From contig JAKEKT010000038.1 of NCBI GenBank assembly GCA_021495925.1, positions 124,001 through 188,000 of the forward strand: DNA of 64,000 nt. Reading direction: 5' to 3'. The position numbers and the translations under genes were made by a program. This stretch comes from Diplodia intermedia (lineage: Eukaryota > Ascomycota > Dothideomycetes > Botryosphaeriales > Botryosphaeriaceae). This document shows, piece after piece, positions 23,128-33,647 of the stretch. How positions within the stretch are numbered: the first letter of the stretch is position 1; each line of letters begins with the position of its first letter. A model generated the notes under the pieces. That model ran no database searches. It was not told the DNA's origin and saw nothing but the letters and a program-made list of their open reading frames with translations.

Positions 23128-25556
23128 TGTTATAGGTAATGTAGTACCTTGATGAAAGAAGTTTAAAATTTGTATACTATATACTTTAAAAAAATTTACC
23201 AAAAGAGATCAAACGCGTCAAGAATATCCGACGACGTTCTAGGTTGGTGTAGCCCTCAAAGAAGGCAGTTACTACCTTTTACCATATGAGTATTAGTACA
23301 TGTTTAGTTCACATGTTCTATTAGTTTTAGACAATACTGGGAGAGGTGACGGTTCTATGGTTTTAATTTTCAGATAGAAGCAGAACACTAATTACAAAGG
23401 GAAAAAGATGTGTCGACATTTAAAACGGCATCTAAAGGCGTAAACACATAGACGTATTTTTTTCTATTCCGTTTACATTGCACAGCTCAATGTTTTAGTA
23501 TTATAGCGTGGAAATTGCTTTAGAATATGCCGTTAGGGGTAAGTGAAGCTGTTCCAAACACCACCTAGCCCCGACGGGAAGAAAGCATCTAGATGATTGC
23601 AGCATATAAATGCTCTCCGTCCTTACCCTTAAGAGCTTAGATTTATGTGCTACTAAGTGGGATTTAAAGCGCACTCCATCTACATAATAAATTTATGAAG
23701 TGACAATTATTAACGTGAAGTAGCAGGCGCCATGCGGCCAAGTGTACCAACCATAGGCTTAGCACTTGACGCCCTATACTCTCAGCTTATAGTAACCGCG
23801 ACCGAAATAAGTTAACGTTACTGTTGTTGCCTGCATAAATTCTCATGCCGGAAATATAGTCTTTTCAGTGGAAGTAGCCTCCACGGTCGCTTTTCGCTAA
23901 GCGGTGCCACGCGAAGAATAATCAATGCATCTTGGGCTGTTGCTAAGGAGAATCTCGGCGTCATGACGAAGTGATAATTGAGCGCACCTGGCGCTGCGGT
24001 CTGGCTAGATTGCGGCACTTGAAGAAAAGTGGCTGCGCTTACAGCATTGTAACGAAGATGGGCGCATCTAATCGCGGTTCAAACAGTACGCTTTCGAGTT
24101 AACTCTGCACCATAAGTTGCAATATTATTGAGTTCATCTAATAGTTATATGGATAGCGCAATGCTATGTCTCGACGTGTTTCTCTGATTCCAAAAATCGT
24201 ACGTACGCCCGCATATGTGCTTGAACTGCCTCGGTAGGAAGGACGTAACGGCTCCGGTGGGGCTCAGACGGCTTGAAATTTCTATAATCTAGTATGATCT
24301 AAAAGTTTTGACTAGGGAGGGTGGAGCAATGGCCGTATAAGCACATTATACACATTGTTTTCTAAATTGTGGTCCACTCCCGAGCGGGGCCCTGCGCTGT
24401 TGGGGCCGGCATGCCGGTAGTCGGTCCAAGGAGAGTTCTCTCGCAACCAAAGCTCACGCCCAAGAAGCTGGGTGCAGTAGATCTTCCATGGCCATACCCT
24501 CGAAAATTGGAAGGGTGCCGAAGATGTCCACGGAATCGTATTGCTCTTACCGGACATCAACTTCATCTATAGAATCTCGGTTCGAGCTTTGTTTACAGAT
24601 GGAATCCTCGCCTTTTAATTCCAGACTTTGGTTGCTTAGTGAACCCCCGCTGTCCCCAGGGTGGAAGTACAGAGTGTTGCGGAGGCGCGGGGAAGCCTTG
24701 CGATCCCGGTTCGCCTACTCCAGAGAAAAAGTGAACATCACGACTAATGTAGAAGCATTGTGTAGGTAGCCCAAATACTTGGTGGATGGTACAAACAGAA
24801 AAGAGAACACAATGTCCAGCAACTCCGCACGGTATCCATGCTACACTGGTCGGGAAATCAATGAAAAACTGATGCTGGCCACGAGTTTGCCGCCGGTCCC
24901 GTACGCGTCACTTTGCATGGTTCGAGGACATCATTTGAACCTGCCCTCAGACACCCTGGATATGCGTGCCTACCCCGGTGAAGTTGTGCTGCACATTGGA
25001 AGAGCCTGTTGATATTGGCCAGGGGTAGTACTCTGTATCAGCATAGGTACCCAACACGTACAGGACTTAGCTATATACTTACCCAGTCGTTGGAAGTGGT
25101 CTTGAGTGCTCCGGTACCATAGTCCATGGCTGGGTCCCTGCAATGTTGTGTTGGGGTTTGCAGGCAGGATCACCCCAGCTCAGCGTGGCCATCCACAACA
25201 ACCAAGTCGGCGGAAGCAGAATCATTTAGAGGAAAATTTTGTCTAGACTCCATAGAATGTATGCGTTAAGTTTGTACCGCTTGCATGGCTGATCAACCCG
25301 CCAATCCCGCGTTGAAATCCGACACCAGGGCCAGCTCTTTTCGACCTTCACGCGCGAAAACGAGCACATAGCGGCTCTTCTAGTGCCTTCCCCCTATCTT
25401 TGAGATGCTGAAAACGATCCTGCGGCTTTGATATCTCGGGAAGAGGTCGGGTAGCGTCGAAAATCGCGTTCTTGTCAACCCCTCACCCCACGGCCCCAAA
25501 ATGTTTTTACACAATATATGTCTATTAAAAGAATTCCAACCCAACAAGCACAACTC
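23128..25556. other. AT-rich gene-poor region
   Basis: Clearly AT-richer than the flanking genes, especially 23.13-23.85 kb, with many TA steps and no long frames. This is the look of a decayed, RIP-affected insertion, but I could not recognise any transposon protein or terminal repeats. A 66-codon frame from the ATG near 24811 to 25012 looks somewhat coding; I cannot support it as a gene. Confidence 0.5.
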
Positions 25557-25637
25557 GGTGGTGTGGTGTAATGGTATCACGCCTCGTTGTGGAAACGCAA
25601 CGCCGATGTAATCTGGGTTCGATTCCCAGCACCGCCA
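25557..25637 (+). tRNA. tRNA-His (GTG) with a 10-nt intron
   Basis: Acceptor arms GGTGGTG and CACCGCC pair throughout (one U-G), with discriminator A at 25637. D stem GTG/CAC and T arm CTGGG-TTCGATT-CCCAG are good. The anticodon GTG is at 25589-25591, and the intron is about 25593-25602 after position 37. The anticodon stem CCTCG/CGATG has one mismatch (C28 against U42); this may be tolerated or may mark a weakened copy. Boxes A and B are present. A T-run shortly after (25677-25683) could end transcription. Confidence 0.78.
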
Positions 25638-27296
25638 GACGTCTAGTCTGGGTCTCTCAGAGGCCCCCTACACCTTCCTTTTTGCGTTTCCACATGTCCT
25701 TCCCTGCTGCCGTAACGCCTTTGGATTCCTTGGTCAAACAAGCAACCTTTTGCTAACTGGCCGACTTGGATAGGGGCTTGTGAGGGCTGCAGTGAAAGAT
25801 TACAGGTGCAGGCGATGTGCCAGCAGCTTTTTGGCTAATAGAAATATGTGAGAGTGGCTAAAACTCTCTCCGACAGGGTTGTGAACCTTAAAACTACTAA
25901 GTGGTAGGGCGATGTGGGGCCGAGGCTGCCCAACACTTATCGAGAACCTCAGGATCTCATTGCGACTCGGTTTTATTTTGGGACCACCAGAAAACTGTCA
26001 TCTTCTGCAGTCGGATGAATATGTAAAACATCCCCAACGTCTGTTTGGCCGGCAGAGGCCGCGAAGACCAACGACAAAGGCTTCTCGGGGGAGACGATGG
26101 AAACACAATATACCTAAGCTCAAACAGAGAAGCCTAAAGAATCTCCTTTGCTTGTGGAGAGAATGCCGGCTTCCCGGTTTCTTCCACGGTATTCGAAGAT
26201 GCCGGAACGTAAGCCTCGAACGCAAAGATGTTGCCTGTTTCAACTCATCACTTCCGTAGTCTTGGAGCTGTTGTAAAGATATGCACACGATTTAAGCAAA
26301 CCTGTCTTTCGGTGACCGTCTTCTGCAAATGCAGTAGTCTCTTGATAGCCAGCGAAGAAACGAATCCACTGCATGTTGCAGCATTCACACCGCTGCGAAT
26401 AGTTCGTGTTAATTTTCCAAAGCTATGCGTGAATGAAATCATATTCTCGTCCTATTGTCATTCTTGTAGGGCCTCCTCAGCCGACGATTGTTGTGACCAT
26501 GCCAGATCCGGTACCTTTCTTACAGAGGAAATGCGACAATTTTTCACTGAGATAGAAACCCACGGTACGTACCTCCCAAAGAACCCTCGCTCTGCTACAA
26601 TGAATTACGCAAGACCAGACCCTCGCCAACCAAGTTTTCCTTCGGAGTCCTCAAGGCACTCACGGAAAGCTGCAATCTAGAACCAGTTTGTTGGAATTCA
26701 CCCATCATTGCTCTTCCACAAAAATTAACGAATTGCAATAGTCCAACTTTCACTCCGCCGATCCCGAGTGGTGAAACCGCGTCATCTCGATTACTTCACT
26801 CATGCTCCATATAATTCAAGCCACCCTTCTCGGAGTCGGCGGTTTTACGGAATTGTCTGAAGAGCCTACAAACGTGCACTCACCTGGTTCCTGTTGATCC
26901 GTGAGCCGGTGGCATAGGCAAAACTCTACAAAGACCGGCAGGCTTCTTCAACAGTATCTTGGCACTTCGGACTTCAAACACCGGGACAACAAACAAAACT
27001 TTGACAAGTCATGATGACGCGGGAAACATTTCATATCCAGGCCGAAGCCTGTCAAGGGGGTGGTTTACAGGATGCTCTAAGCCTATGCTCAACAGTGACA
27101 GAAATACAACGCCAGAAAACCGTGGAAGAACCCTCTCGCATCGGTATAAATGCGGAGAAGAAAAAGGAAGAAATAGGACCTCCCCAAATGCGTGTCACGG
27201 CATTTCTTTCAGCCCGGAAAAACAAAGCAAGCCAACAAAACACCACAGGTCTTTTTTATTCCAGCCCCGACGCTAGATTTCAAGATTCCACCAAGA
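25638..27296. other. Gene-poor region downstream of tRNA-His
   Basis: No supportable gene. It contains only short frames and mixed composition; the last 200 nt probably include the 3' UTR of the minus-strand BAR protein gene. Confidence 0.5.
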
Positions 27297-28310
27297 TCAG
27301 ACCGTCCCGGCAATGCTCAACTCCCGAATCTCCTGCAGCACCTCTTCGACGCGGGCGTCCAGCTGGCCGCTGGCGTATTGGTCGCGCACGTCGGCGTCGA
27401 GATACTGCTGCACCTGGGCCATGCGCGAGTAGGCCTCGGCGCAGAAGCGCAGCTGGATCTTGACGAGGGCCTCGAACGAGGGGTCGAGGTAGGGGACGCG
27501 CAGGTCGATGAGCTGGGGAATCTCGTTGGTCAGCTGCTCGTTGAGCTGGTCGTAGGCGGCCTTGGCCAGTTGCTCGTCCTTCTCGGCGCGCGGCAGCTTC
27601 GTGGGGTCCTTGTCGGGCTTGTCTGTCAGCTTGCGCACTTTGGCGCGCATCGCGTCGTAGTCGGTCTGCTTGTGGCCGCGCTTCTTGATACCTGTGGTTT
27701 GTGTGTCAGTTTGGGTTGCGCCGGGCATGGACGGAGAGCTCGGTGGACGCACATTCGTTGATCTCGGGGAAGTAGGCGCAGAAGCGCGAAATGGGCTCGA
27801 GGACGGTGGTTCTGCGACGGCGTCAGCGGGGGCCGGGGTCACACGAGTCTCGGGGCATGCGTACCGGTACGGCCCATCCAGCGCCTTGATGGTCTCGGCG
27901 TCGAGGTCGGCGACGGCATCCTTGTAGCTCCTGCTCACGCCATCTCTCGCACCAGCGTCGCCGTAGAAGGCGTCAATCGTCTCGGCAATGCGCATTTGCG
28001 AGGCGGTCATGGCTGCATCACATGGGCCGTCAGCTCGACTGTTGCAGTTGTTGGGTGGCGGACGACCAACCTCGTAGAGAGTCCAGATAGCCCTTCGCCT
28101 CTTTTTGCAGCTTGTTCGCGGCGGACTCCATGGTGCGGTAGCGGCGCAGTTCGGTTTCGAAGTCGCGATCGTTTGTGCGTTCGACATGGCCAGTCTTCAT
28201 CATGACCTGGGTCGTCGCCCGGTTGACGCCCTTTTTGAAGCCTGAAAGCGAGTCAGCTCGATGTGCGGGCGGCAGTGTTCCGGAGCGGCTCCCATACCGG
28301 ACCACGACAT
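27297..28310 (-). CDS. RVS161: BAR-domain amphiphysin-like protein (Rvs161/Hob3)
   Basis: Membrane-curving BAR protein acting at endocytic sites and in actin organisation, normally as a dimer with Rvs167. Five exons: 28298-28310, 28071-28241, 27865-28012, 27753-27811, 27297-27691; 261 residues, as in the family (yeast 265). The first coding exon is 13 nt (MSWS plus one base). The joined start MSWSGFKKGVNRATTQVMM, the segment PYRTTVLEPISRFCAYF and IKKRGHKQTDYDAMR match Hob3/Rvs161 closely; as in that family there is no SH3 domain. One donor is GTTGGT (28065-28070), weaker than the others. It is divergent from the tryptophanyl-tRNA synthetase gene, with 336 nt between the two start codons. Confidence 0.94.
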
Positions 28311-28646
28311 GTTGGCGGCCTGGAGGGACTTTGGGGGTGGTGTTGGGCGGGAGCGGGATCGCGATTGAGGGGCTGAAGTGGGCGCTTAAGTGGAAGTTTC
28401 GGAATCGCGCGGAGCGGAGCGGGCGTCGTAGCAGAGGATGCGGGGACGGCGAGGACGAGGGAGGCGAAGCGGCGAAAGGACGCGCAACCGTGGTGTGGGC
28501 TTGGGTGGTGATGTGGCTGAGTGGGAGGAGCGAGCACATGGCTGCGCAACCTGGGCTGCCGGCCGCCGTCTTGGCATGACGCTTGCACGCCGATCCTCAA
28601 AGCTCCGCCCGAGGCCGGCTGCAGCAAAACATCAAACCACCGCCTC
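28311..28646. promoter_or_regulatory. Bidirectional promoter between RVS161 and the mitochondrial TrpRS gene
   Basis: The two start codons face away from each other across 336 nt of GC-rich DNA, so both promoters and 5' UTRs lie here. I see no clear TATA box. Confidence 0.5.
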
Positions 28647-29870
28647 ATGTTTGCGCCGCGTCGCTTCCCGCGCTGCCTTGGCAAGGCGCAGGCAAAGGCG
28701 CTGCTCCGCCGTTCTCTGTCGGCCCACGCCTCGCCCTCGCGCCCGGGCGTCATCTTCTCGGGAATCCAGCCCACCGGCATCCCGCACCTAGGCAACTACT
28801 TGGGCGCGCTGCAGCAGTGGGCCAAGCTGCAGAATGAAGCCGCCCCAAGCACCACCTTGCTCTTCTCCATCGTCGACCTGCATGCCATCACTCTCCGCCA
28901 GGACCCGAGGCAATTGCGGCAATGGCGCAAAGAAATGCTGGCGAGCCTGTTGGCCGTTGGCCTTGACCCGAAACGCTCCATCATCTTCAACCAGTCTGCT
29001 GTACGCGCGCGTCACCATGCTGGCACCTGAACTGCGTCGTTGATTCAACACCTCTGCAGGTCCCAGCCCATTCGGAGTTGATGTGGATTCTCAGCTGCCA
29101 GGCCTCGATGGGCTACCTGTCGCGCATGACGCAGTGGAAGGTACAACTACCCGCCCCTTCTAGTCCTTCTAGCACCACCCCCTCACATTCCTCAGAGCAA
29201 GTCCGCCGCCGAAAAGGAACCCAAGCTGGGCCTCTTCTCCTACCCCGTCCTCCAAGCCGCCGACATCCTCGTCCACCGCGCCACCCACGTCCCTGTCGGC
29301 GAAGACCAAGCCCAACACCTCGAGTTCGCGCGCGAGTGCGCCGGCTCCTTCAACCACGCCGTCGCCGGCGGCCGCACCGTGCTCGTCCCGCCCGGCACCA
29401 TCCTCTCGCCCGCGCGCCGCGTCATGAGCCTGACCCAACCGACCAAGAAGATGTCCAAGAGCGACGCCAACCCGAAGAGCAGGATCCTGATTACAGACGA
29501 TAGGGAGGCCATCGCGAAGAAGCTGAAGGCGGCCGTGACGGACAGTGTAGAGGGCGTGTCGTACGAGCCTGAGGCCCGGCCGGGCGTGTCGAACTTGGTG
29601 GAGGCCATGTTTCATCTCCGGGCGGGAGAGGACGGCGCACCGGCCGACTGTGACGAGTTGGCGAGGGAGTGTGAGGGCATGACTATGAGGGCGCTGAAGG
29701 AATGTGCGACGGACGTGGTTGATGCACGGTTGGCGCCCATCCGTGAGAGGTATCATGAGCTCATGCAGGATGATGCCGCGCTGGACGAGGTCAAAGAGGA
29801 GGGGGCAAGGAAGGCAAGGGAGAGCGCCGAGAGGACGATGAGGATGGTGAGGGATGCTGTGGGCTTCTGA
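28647..29870 (+). CDS. MSW1: Tryptophanyl-tRNA synthetase, mitochondrial
   Basis: Class I synthetase that charges mitochondrial tRNA-Trp. Exons 28647-29000, 29060-29140, 29196-29870; 369 residues, typical of the bacterial/mitochondrial form and much shorter than the cytosolic enzyme. The N-terminus MFAPRRFPRCLGKAQAKAL is basic and Arg-rich, as expected for a mitochondrial targeting sequence. The Rossmann core opens GVIFSGIQPTG, the HIGH-type motif is PTGIPHLGN, the KMSKS loop is KKMSKSDANP, and LFSYPVLQAADILVHRA is conserved. Both introns are in phase 0 and 55-59 nt. Confidence 0.95.
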
Positions 29871-30310
29871 TGCGCCGAAGTATACCATGGAACTGTGTGA
29901 TGCTCTTCTTTGCACCTGAGTTGCTCTGCTTTCTGCACGTCAAGGTGGTTGCAATTTGTAAACGATTGACTACAACGTGCATGCCCACCCTGCTTACACT
30001 GCAAGGCTATAGATTATCATACAATCGTTCTGCCGCCTTCCTTTCCTCGTTTTGCTCGTCTACTGATTCATTGTCCAATCGTCCCTGCATGGGATTTATT
30101 CAGGGGGGTGGGATGTATTCGCGGACCGGATACCTGTATGTTTTTTTGATGTACACATTATCAGGAAGTGAGCTCGCCACTCTTTCATCTGCTTCCTTCT
30201 GTTTCTTTAGGAAATACTTTTCGTTGAGCCAATCATTGTTGCAGATCGTATGGGCGAAACTGATGGTCTCTGTTGTTGATCGCCTCATCAGCACGTTGTT
30301 ATGCCTCTTC
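29871..30310. other. Intergenic region with an out-of-phase open frame
   Basis: Between the synthetase gene and the small secreted-protein gene. On the minus strand 30100-30330 is open for 77 codons and looks coding (EADERVASSLPDNVYIKK), but it cannot be joined in phase to the upstream exon through the nearest acceptor. It may be 3' UTR, or a 3' exon reached by a later acceptor near 30182 (see findings). Confidence 0.4.
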
Positions 30311-30709
30311 TTAAACGTGATTCCCCCGTTCTAAGAGAGGCTTGGCTTTTTTTTTTTTAAAAAAAAAAAGGAGGAGGACAAGGAGAAGCGGTAAACATAC
30401 TCTCGAGGTCTCTAGGCTCGCAGTTGTCGTGAAAGCACTTGTAGCATTGCCTTCTTATCATGATATGCTTATGGCAATAGCACCTTATGTCGTCCGTGTT
30501 GCACAGGATCTTTGCTTGGCATTGAAGAATGCAGGGTCTCTAGAATGCAAAGAAAAAGACAAAGTCAGCCTGGTGTGCCGTGGGCGGGCAAAGAAGGGGG
30601 GTGGTGGACTTACAGCGCACCAGGGAAAGCTAAGCGGGGTGAAGTAGGCGGCCGCGGAGGAGACCATGGCGGCCGCGGCGATGATGTTGAAGAACTTCAT
30701 TTTGATCAT
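30311..30709 (-). CDS. Small cysteine-rich secreted protein (effector-like), 3' end uncertain
   Basis: Exons 30614-30709, 30401-30539, 30311-30330 give about 84 residues. The N-terminus is a signal peptide: MKFFNIIAAAAMVSSAAA (from 30700, or MIK earlier at 30709), with cleavage likely after AAA or AYF. The mature part has nine cysteines in about 60 residues (PWCA, RPCILQCQ, KILCN, RCYCH, RQCYKCF, DNCEP), a disulfide-rich pattern typical of fungal secreted effectors, antimicrobial or surface proteins. I recognise no family. The 74-nt first intron has standard ends (GTAAGT, CTAG). The last intron (30331-30400) has a GTATGT donor and includes a run of 11 T followed by 12 A; after it only six codons remain. 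Function is unknown, and expression would need transcript data. Confidence 0.55.
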
Positions 30710-31677
30710 GGGGGTGATGAGGAACGGGAAAAAGTTGGCTTGGATGTGGCCTTTATACCTGGCCCAATGAACTACGGTAGCTTGTACCTTGGTCGACCAG
30801 ACGGTTGGCGGGGATGAATCATGGTAAAGGACTTGTGTTGCTTCGAGAATTTTTTTGTCCCTCCAGCAGGTCTTCACATCGGCCTTCCTTGCGAAATAGA
30901 AGGTCGTACCGGGGGTCGCTATCCACGTAGGGGTTAGTGCGGCTTGTTTGTTCATGCAAACTGAGGGAGTCGTAAAGTAGGGGTCTTCGGTTCCAGAGGT
31001 CGCATATCGGGGAGTGAGTCACCAATTGTGCTATAGGGAGTGGTACATACAGGATTGATGACGACACTTTTGGGATTATGTGACAGATGGTTCCAGAAAA
31101 AAACAAAGTCCTCCAGCTCTTTCCCCCGATTTCTTCATAGGCGCCGAACACAAGAAATCAGAGAATTTGGATAGCTAATACTAATAGCCTACGCTTCTTC
31201 GAGAGGAAGTTAAGGCGAACTAATAATTCATATTAGAGCGAAAGGTTAATTTTATCCTTGAAACGACGTGTAACGGTGGGCTCCTTTTACTGAGCTTTGG
31301 AGTCACTTAGCAGGTAGGATGAACCGTAGGGTTTGCCTTGAAGAGACAAGAAAGGGGTGACGAGGTAAGTATCACGTGATTGCGCGGTGCGCAGTGAGCC
31401 GGTTACCTTCAAATCAATACAGAGTAGTTTTCAATTGGAACTTTAAGTGGAACACGACGCGTGAGTACGCGTCTTGATCCCACGCGCGTCACCTGACCCC
31501 GCCATCTCAACAAACATTCCGGGAAGGAACAAACCTTTGCGCCCTTCTTTGCAAAAGCTTATCGTGGCTTCTCTAAGTATCACGCTCCCGCACTGGCACT
31601 CCTCCCAAACACCCTTCCACCCCTTTCAGTCTCCATCTCAGCGTTTTGGCGAGCCTCCCAACGGGCAAATTGCAACC
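30710..31677. other. Promoter regions of two divergent genes
   Basis: Upstream of the cysteine-rich gene (minus) and of the PRiA4_ORF3-like gene (plus). A perfect palindrome TCACGTGA lies at 31372-31379. No coding region supported; the CT-rich stretch at 31590-31670 is probably 5' UTR of the plus-strand gene. Confidence 0.5.
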
Positions 31678-32498
31678 ATGCCGCCGCCCAGCGACCTTGA
31701 AGACACGTACATCCTCCATGTACAACTCTCCAACACCAAAAACCCCACCATCTCGCGCGTCCTCTGCGTCCCTGCCCACCTCGAGTTTGACCTCTTTCAC
31801 CTCGTCTTGCAAGCAGCTTTCGGCTGGGCCGAGACGCACCTGTACAACTTCACCGTCTCCAAGCCACTGCCTCCAGGCCAGGTAATCTCGACTGTTCCCA
31901 GACATGTTTTCTGGCCTCGGGCGGTAGCTAACCTGCCCACCTCTAGGAACGCACCCGCATGATGCCCTTGGACAATGACTTCCTCACCATCGACTCCTCG
32001 ACCGAGGGCTGGGACGACGAAGGGTCCATGCTGGCTGCCATGGCCCGCCTGACCGGTCGTCCCCCGCCGCCCACCATCCCGAAGGCATTGGCCTCCGAGC
32101 GCACGCTCGCTAGCGTGTTTGCGGATCCGCGGTTCGCTGATGGCAAGGCGGAGGTGGTGTACAAATACGACTTTGGCGACGGCTGGTGCCATGAGATAAC
32201 TCTCCTCGGGAAGGCCGAAGGCGACTTTGCGCGGAAGCAGATCGGCAAAGGCGTGCCCGTCGAGGGTCAGTTGACGTGGTGTGTGGCTGGCGAGGGTCAT
32301 CCATGTGCGGAGGACGCTGGTGGCCCGAGTGGATGGGAAGAGGTGAAGCGAGCCTTTGCGGACAGTACGGAGCCGCGAGCGGCAGAGCTGCGAGAGTGGT
32401 ACACGACCCGCTGCAGCAACGGAGACCGCGAGGGGCTGAATCCGTGGAAGTGGGATATCTTTGAGGTGAACCAGCGCCTTGCGACCCTGCACTGTTGA
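31678..32498 (+). CDS. PRiA4_ORF3-like protein
   Basis: Exons 31678-31881 and 31947-32498, 251 residues. The intron (65 nt) has GTAATC, a GCTAAC branch site and CTCTAG. The protein matches the pattern of Pfam PRiA4_ORF3 (named after ORF-3 of an Agrobacterium plasmid): LQAAFGWAETHLYNF near the start, then YKYDFGDGWCHEITLL, and W-rich segments such as LNPWKWDIFEVN near the end. The family is mostly bacterial, often near mobile elements, but also present in many ascomycetes; its biochemical role is not known. The start was chosen at CAACCATG; an open stretch upstream lacks an ATG in frame. Confidence 0.88.
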
Positions 32499-33373
32499 GC
32501 TGGCTGGCGTACGCGCGTCTTGGACTTTGTGGGTCCAAAAGTAGAGGACGCTTGGGGAGCATTCTAGACTGGGGTAAGCAGATGTCGGGGCAGGTGGGAT
32601 CAGCATGATTCATATACCTATTACGAGACTAATCCGTCGTGCTGGTATTTCCTACGGAGAGCGACCGGCCCACACCGCCAAGGACGTTCGACTTACTTTT
32701 TTCTTTTTTTACTTCCCTATTAAAAAAGTAGTACATAGTCTGGTCCGGCGTATCTTTGTCGTGGAAGGGACAATTCGAACTTCTCGACATTCTTCAGTGC
32801 CGTGGCAAAGTACGAATCCCTTGAGGCCCGTTGGTCCTCAAATGGTCTGTGAGCCTCAGCGTTGCCAGGGGTGCTTGCAATGCAGAGCCGAGTGGGGCCG
32901 TAGAAGCTTATTCCAACAACCGTGCAATGGTGACTGATCCGGTTATTGATTGGCGTTTCGCGATTCATGATCACCTATACGAGGGTGCCATCTGCGCGCC
33001 TTGCGTGGAGTGCGCTGACCAGCCGGGAAGGAAGGGGGAAACACACCGATACTCGAGGCGGTGATGGATGGGGGTTCCTGTGCGGTTTGCACGTGTGCGT
33101 TGCAAAAGATTATGGCGGGAAAAGCGGAAGACGTATGTATTTTCCCGTTTGGGTTAGATATGTTATGTAGACCGTCGATCAAATGCCTAAACAATTAATG
33201 TAAGTTCTCCATCAGATTCATGTTTTCTCTTTCTTTTCCCCCCCCCATCTTTGCATTCACTTTCTGCGGCATGCGTCCAAGCCCTGGGCAGGATGACGCT
33301 CAGAATATTAGTGCGGGCCATGAAGCTTGGGAATGAAAAAGGGTATATACTTCAAAACTCAATGTTTCCTTTC
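32499..33373. other. Intergenic region
   Basis: No gene supported. Contains a T-rich tract (32698-32710) soon after the PRiA4_ORF3-like gene that may belong to its 3' end, and a C-run at 33238-33246. Confidence 0.45.
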
Positions 33374-33416
33374 ACGCACGACTATAGCTCGCAGAGTGTA
33401 GGGCTTCCCGTCCGCT
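33374..33416 (+). pseudogene. Truncated 5S rRNA copy (5' part only)
   Basis: About 43 nt matching the 5' part of the intact 5S gene that starts 155 nt later, with several substitutions (for example GACTATAGCTCGCAG against GACCATAGGTCGCAG) and the conserved GGGCTTCCCGTCCGCT at its end. The match stops abruptly where the intact gene continues CAGCCGTA. It lacks the internal control region and cannot be a working gene. Confidence 0.8.
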
Positions 33417-33528
33417 TGCATATCCTCACTCACCATTATAGTGGAAGCGCCTGTCAGCATAGAAGTCGAGAGCCAGTCCACAGCTTGTTGACTTGTAGTT
33501 ATAATTTGTACCGTCTGCAACCTCTTTC

Positions 33529-33647
33529 ACGTACGACCATAGGTCGCAGAATATAGGGCTTCCCGTCCGCTCAGCCGTACTCAAGCTGCGAACCGGCCGA
33601 TTAGTACTCAAGTGGGTGACCATTGGGGAATCCCGGCTGTTGTACGT
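33529..33647 (+). rRNA. 5S ribosomal RNA gene
   Basis: 119 nt that follow the Neurospora-type 5S rRNA from end to end: ACGTACGACCATAGG at the start, GGGCTTCCCGTCCGCTCAG, a variable helix, GTGGGTGACCA and GAATCCC, ending GTTGTACGT. The terminal helix (ACGTAC/GTACGT) pairs perfectly, and changes in the TCGCAG/CTGCGA helix are compensated, so the gene looks functional. A T-run directly after it (33647-33650) fits RNA polymerase III termination. A single dispersed copy like this is usual in filamentous ascomycetes. Confidence 0.93.

Noticed and set aside
24811..25012. 66-codon frame in the gene-poor island
   Set aside because: Moderately protein-like, but no family, no splice context and no promoter evidence; too weak to call.
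30341..30369. T11-A12 tract as a retroposon poly(A) scar
   Set aside because: No target-site duplication or adjacent element is visible; it is better explained as simple sequence in an intron.
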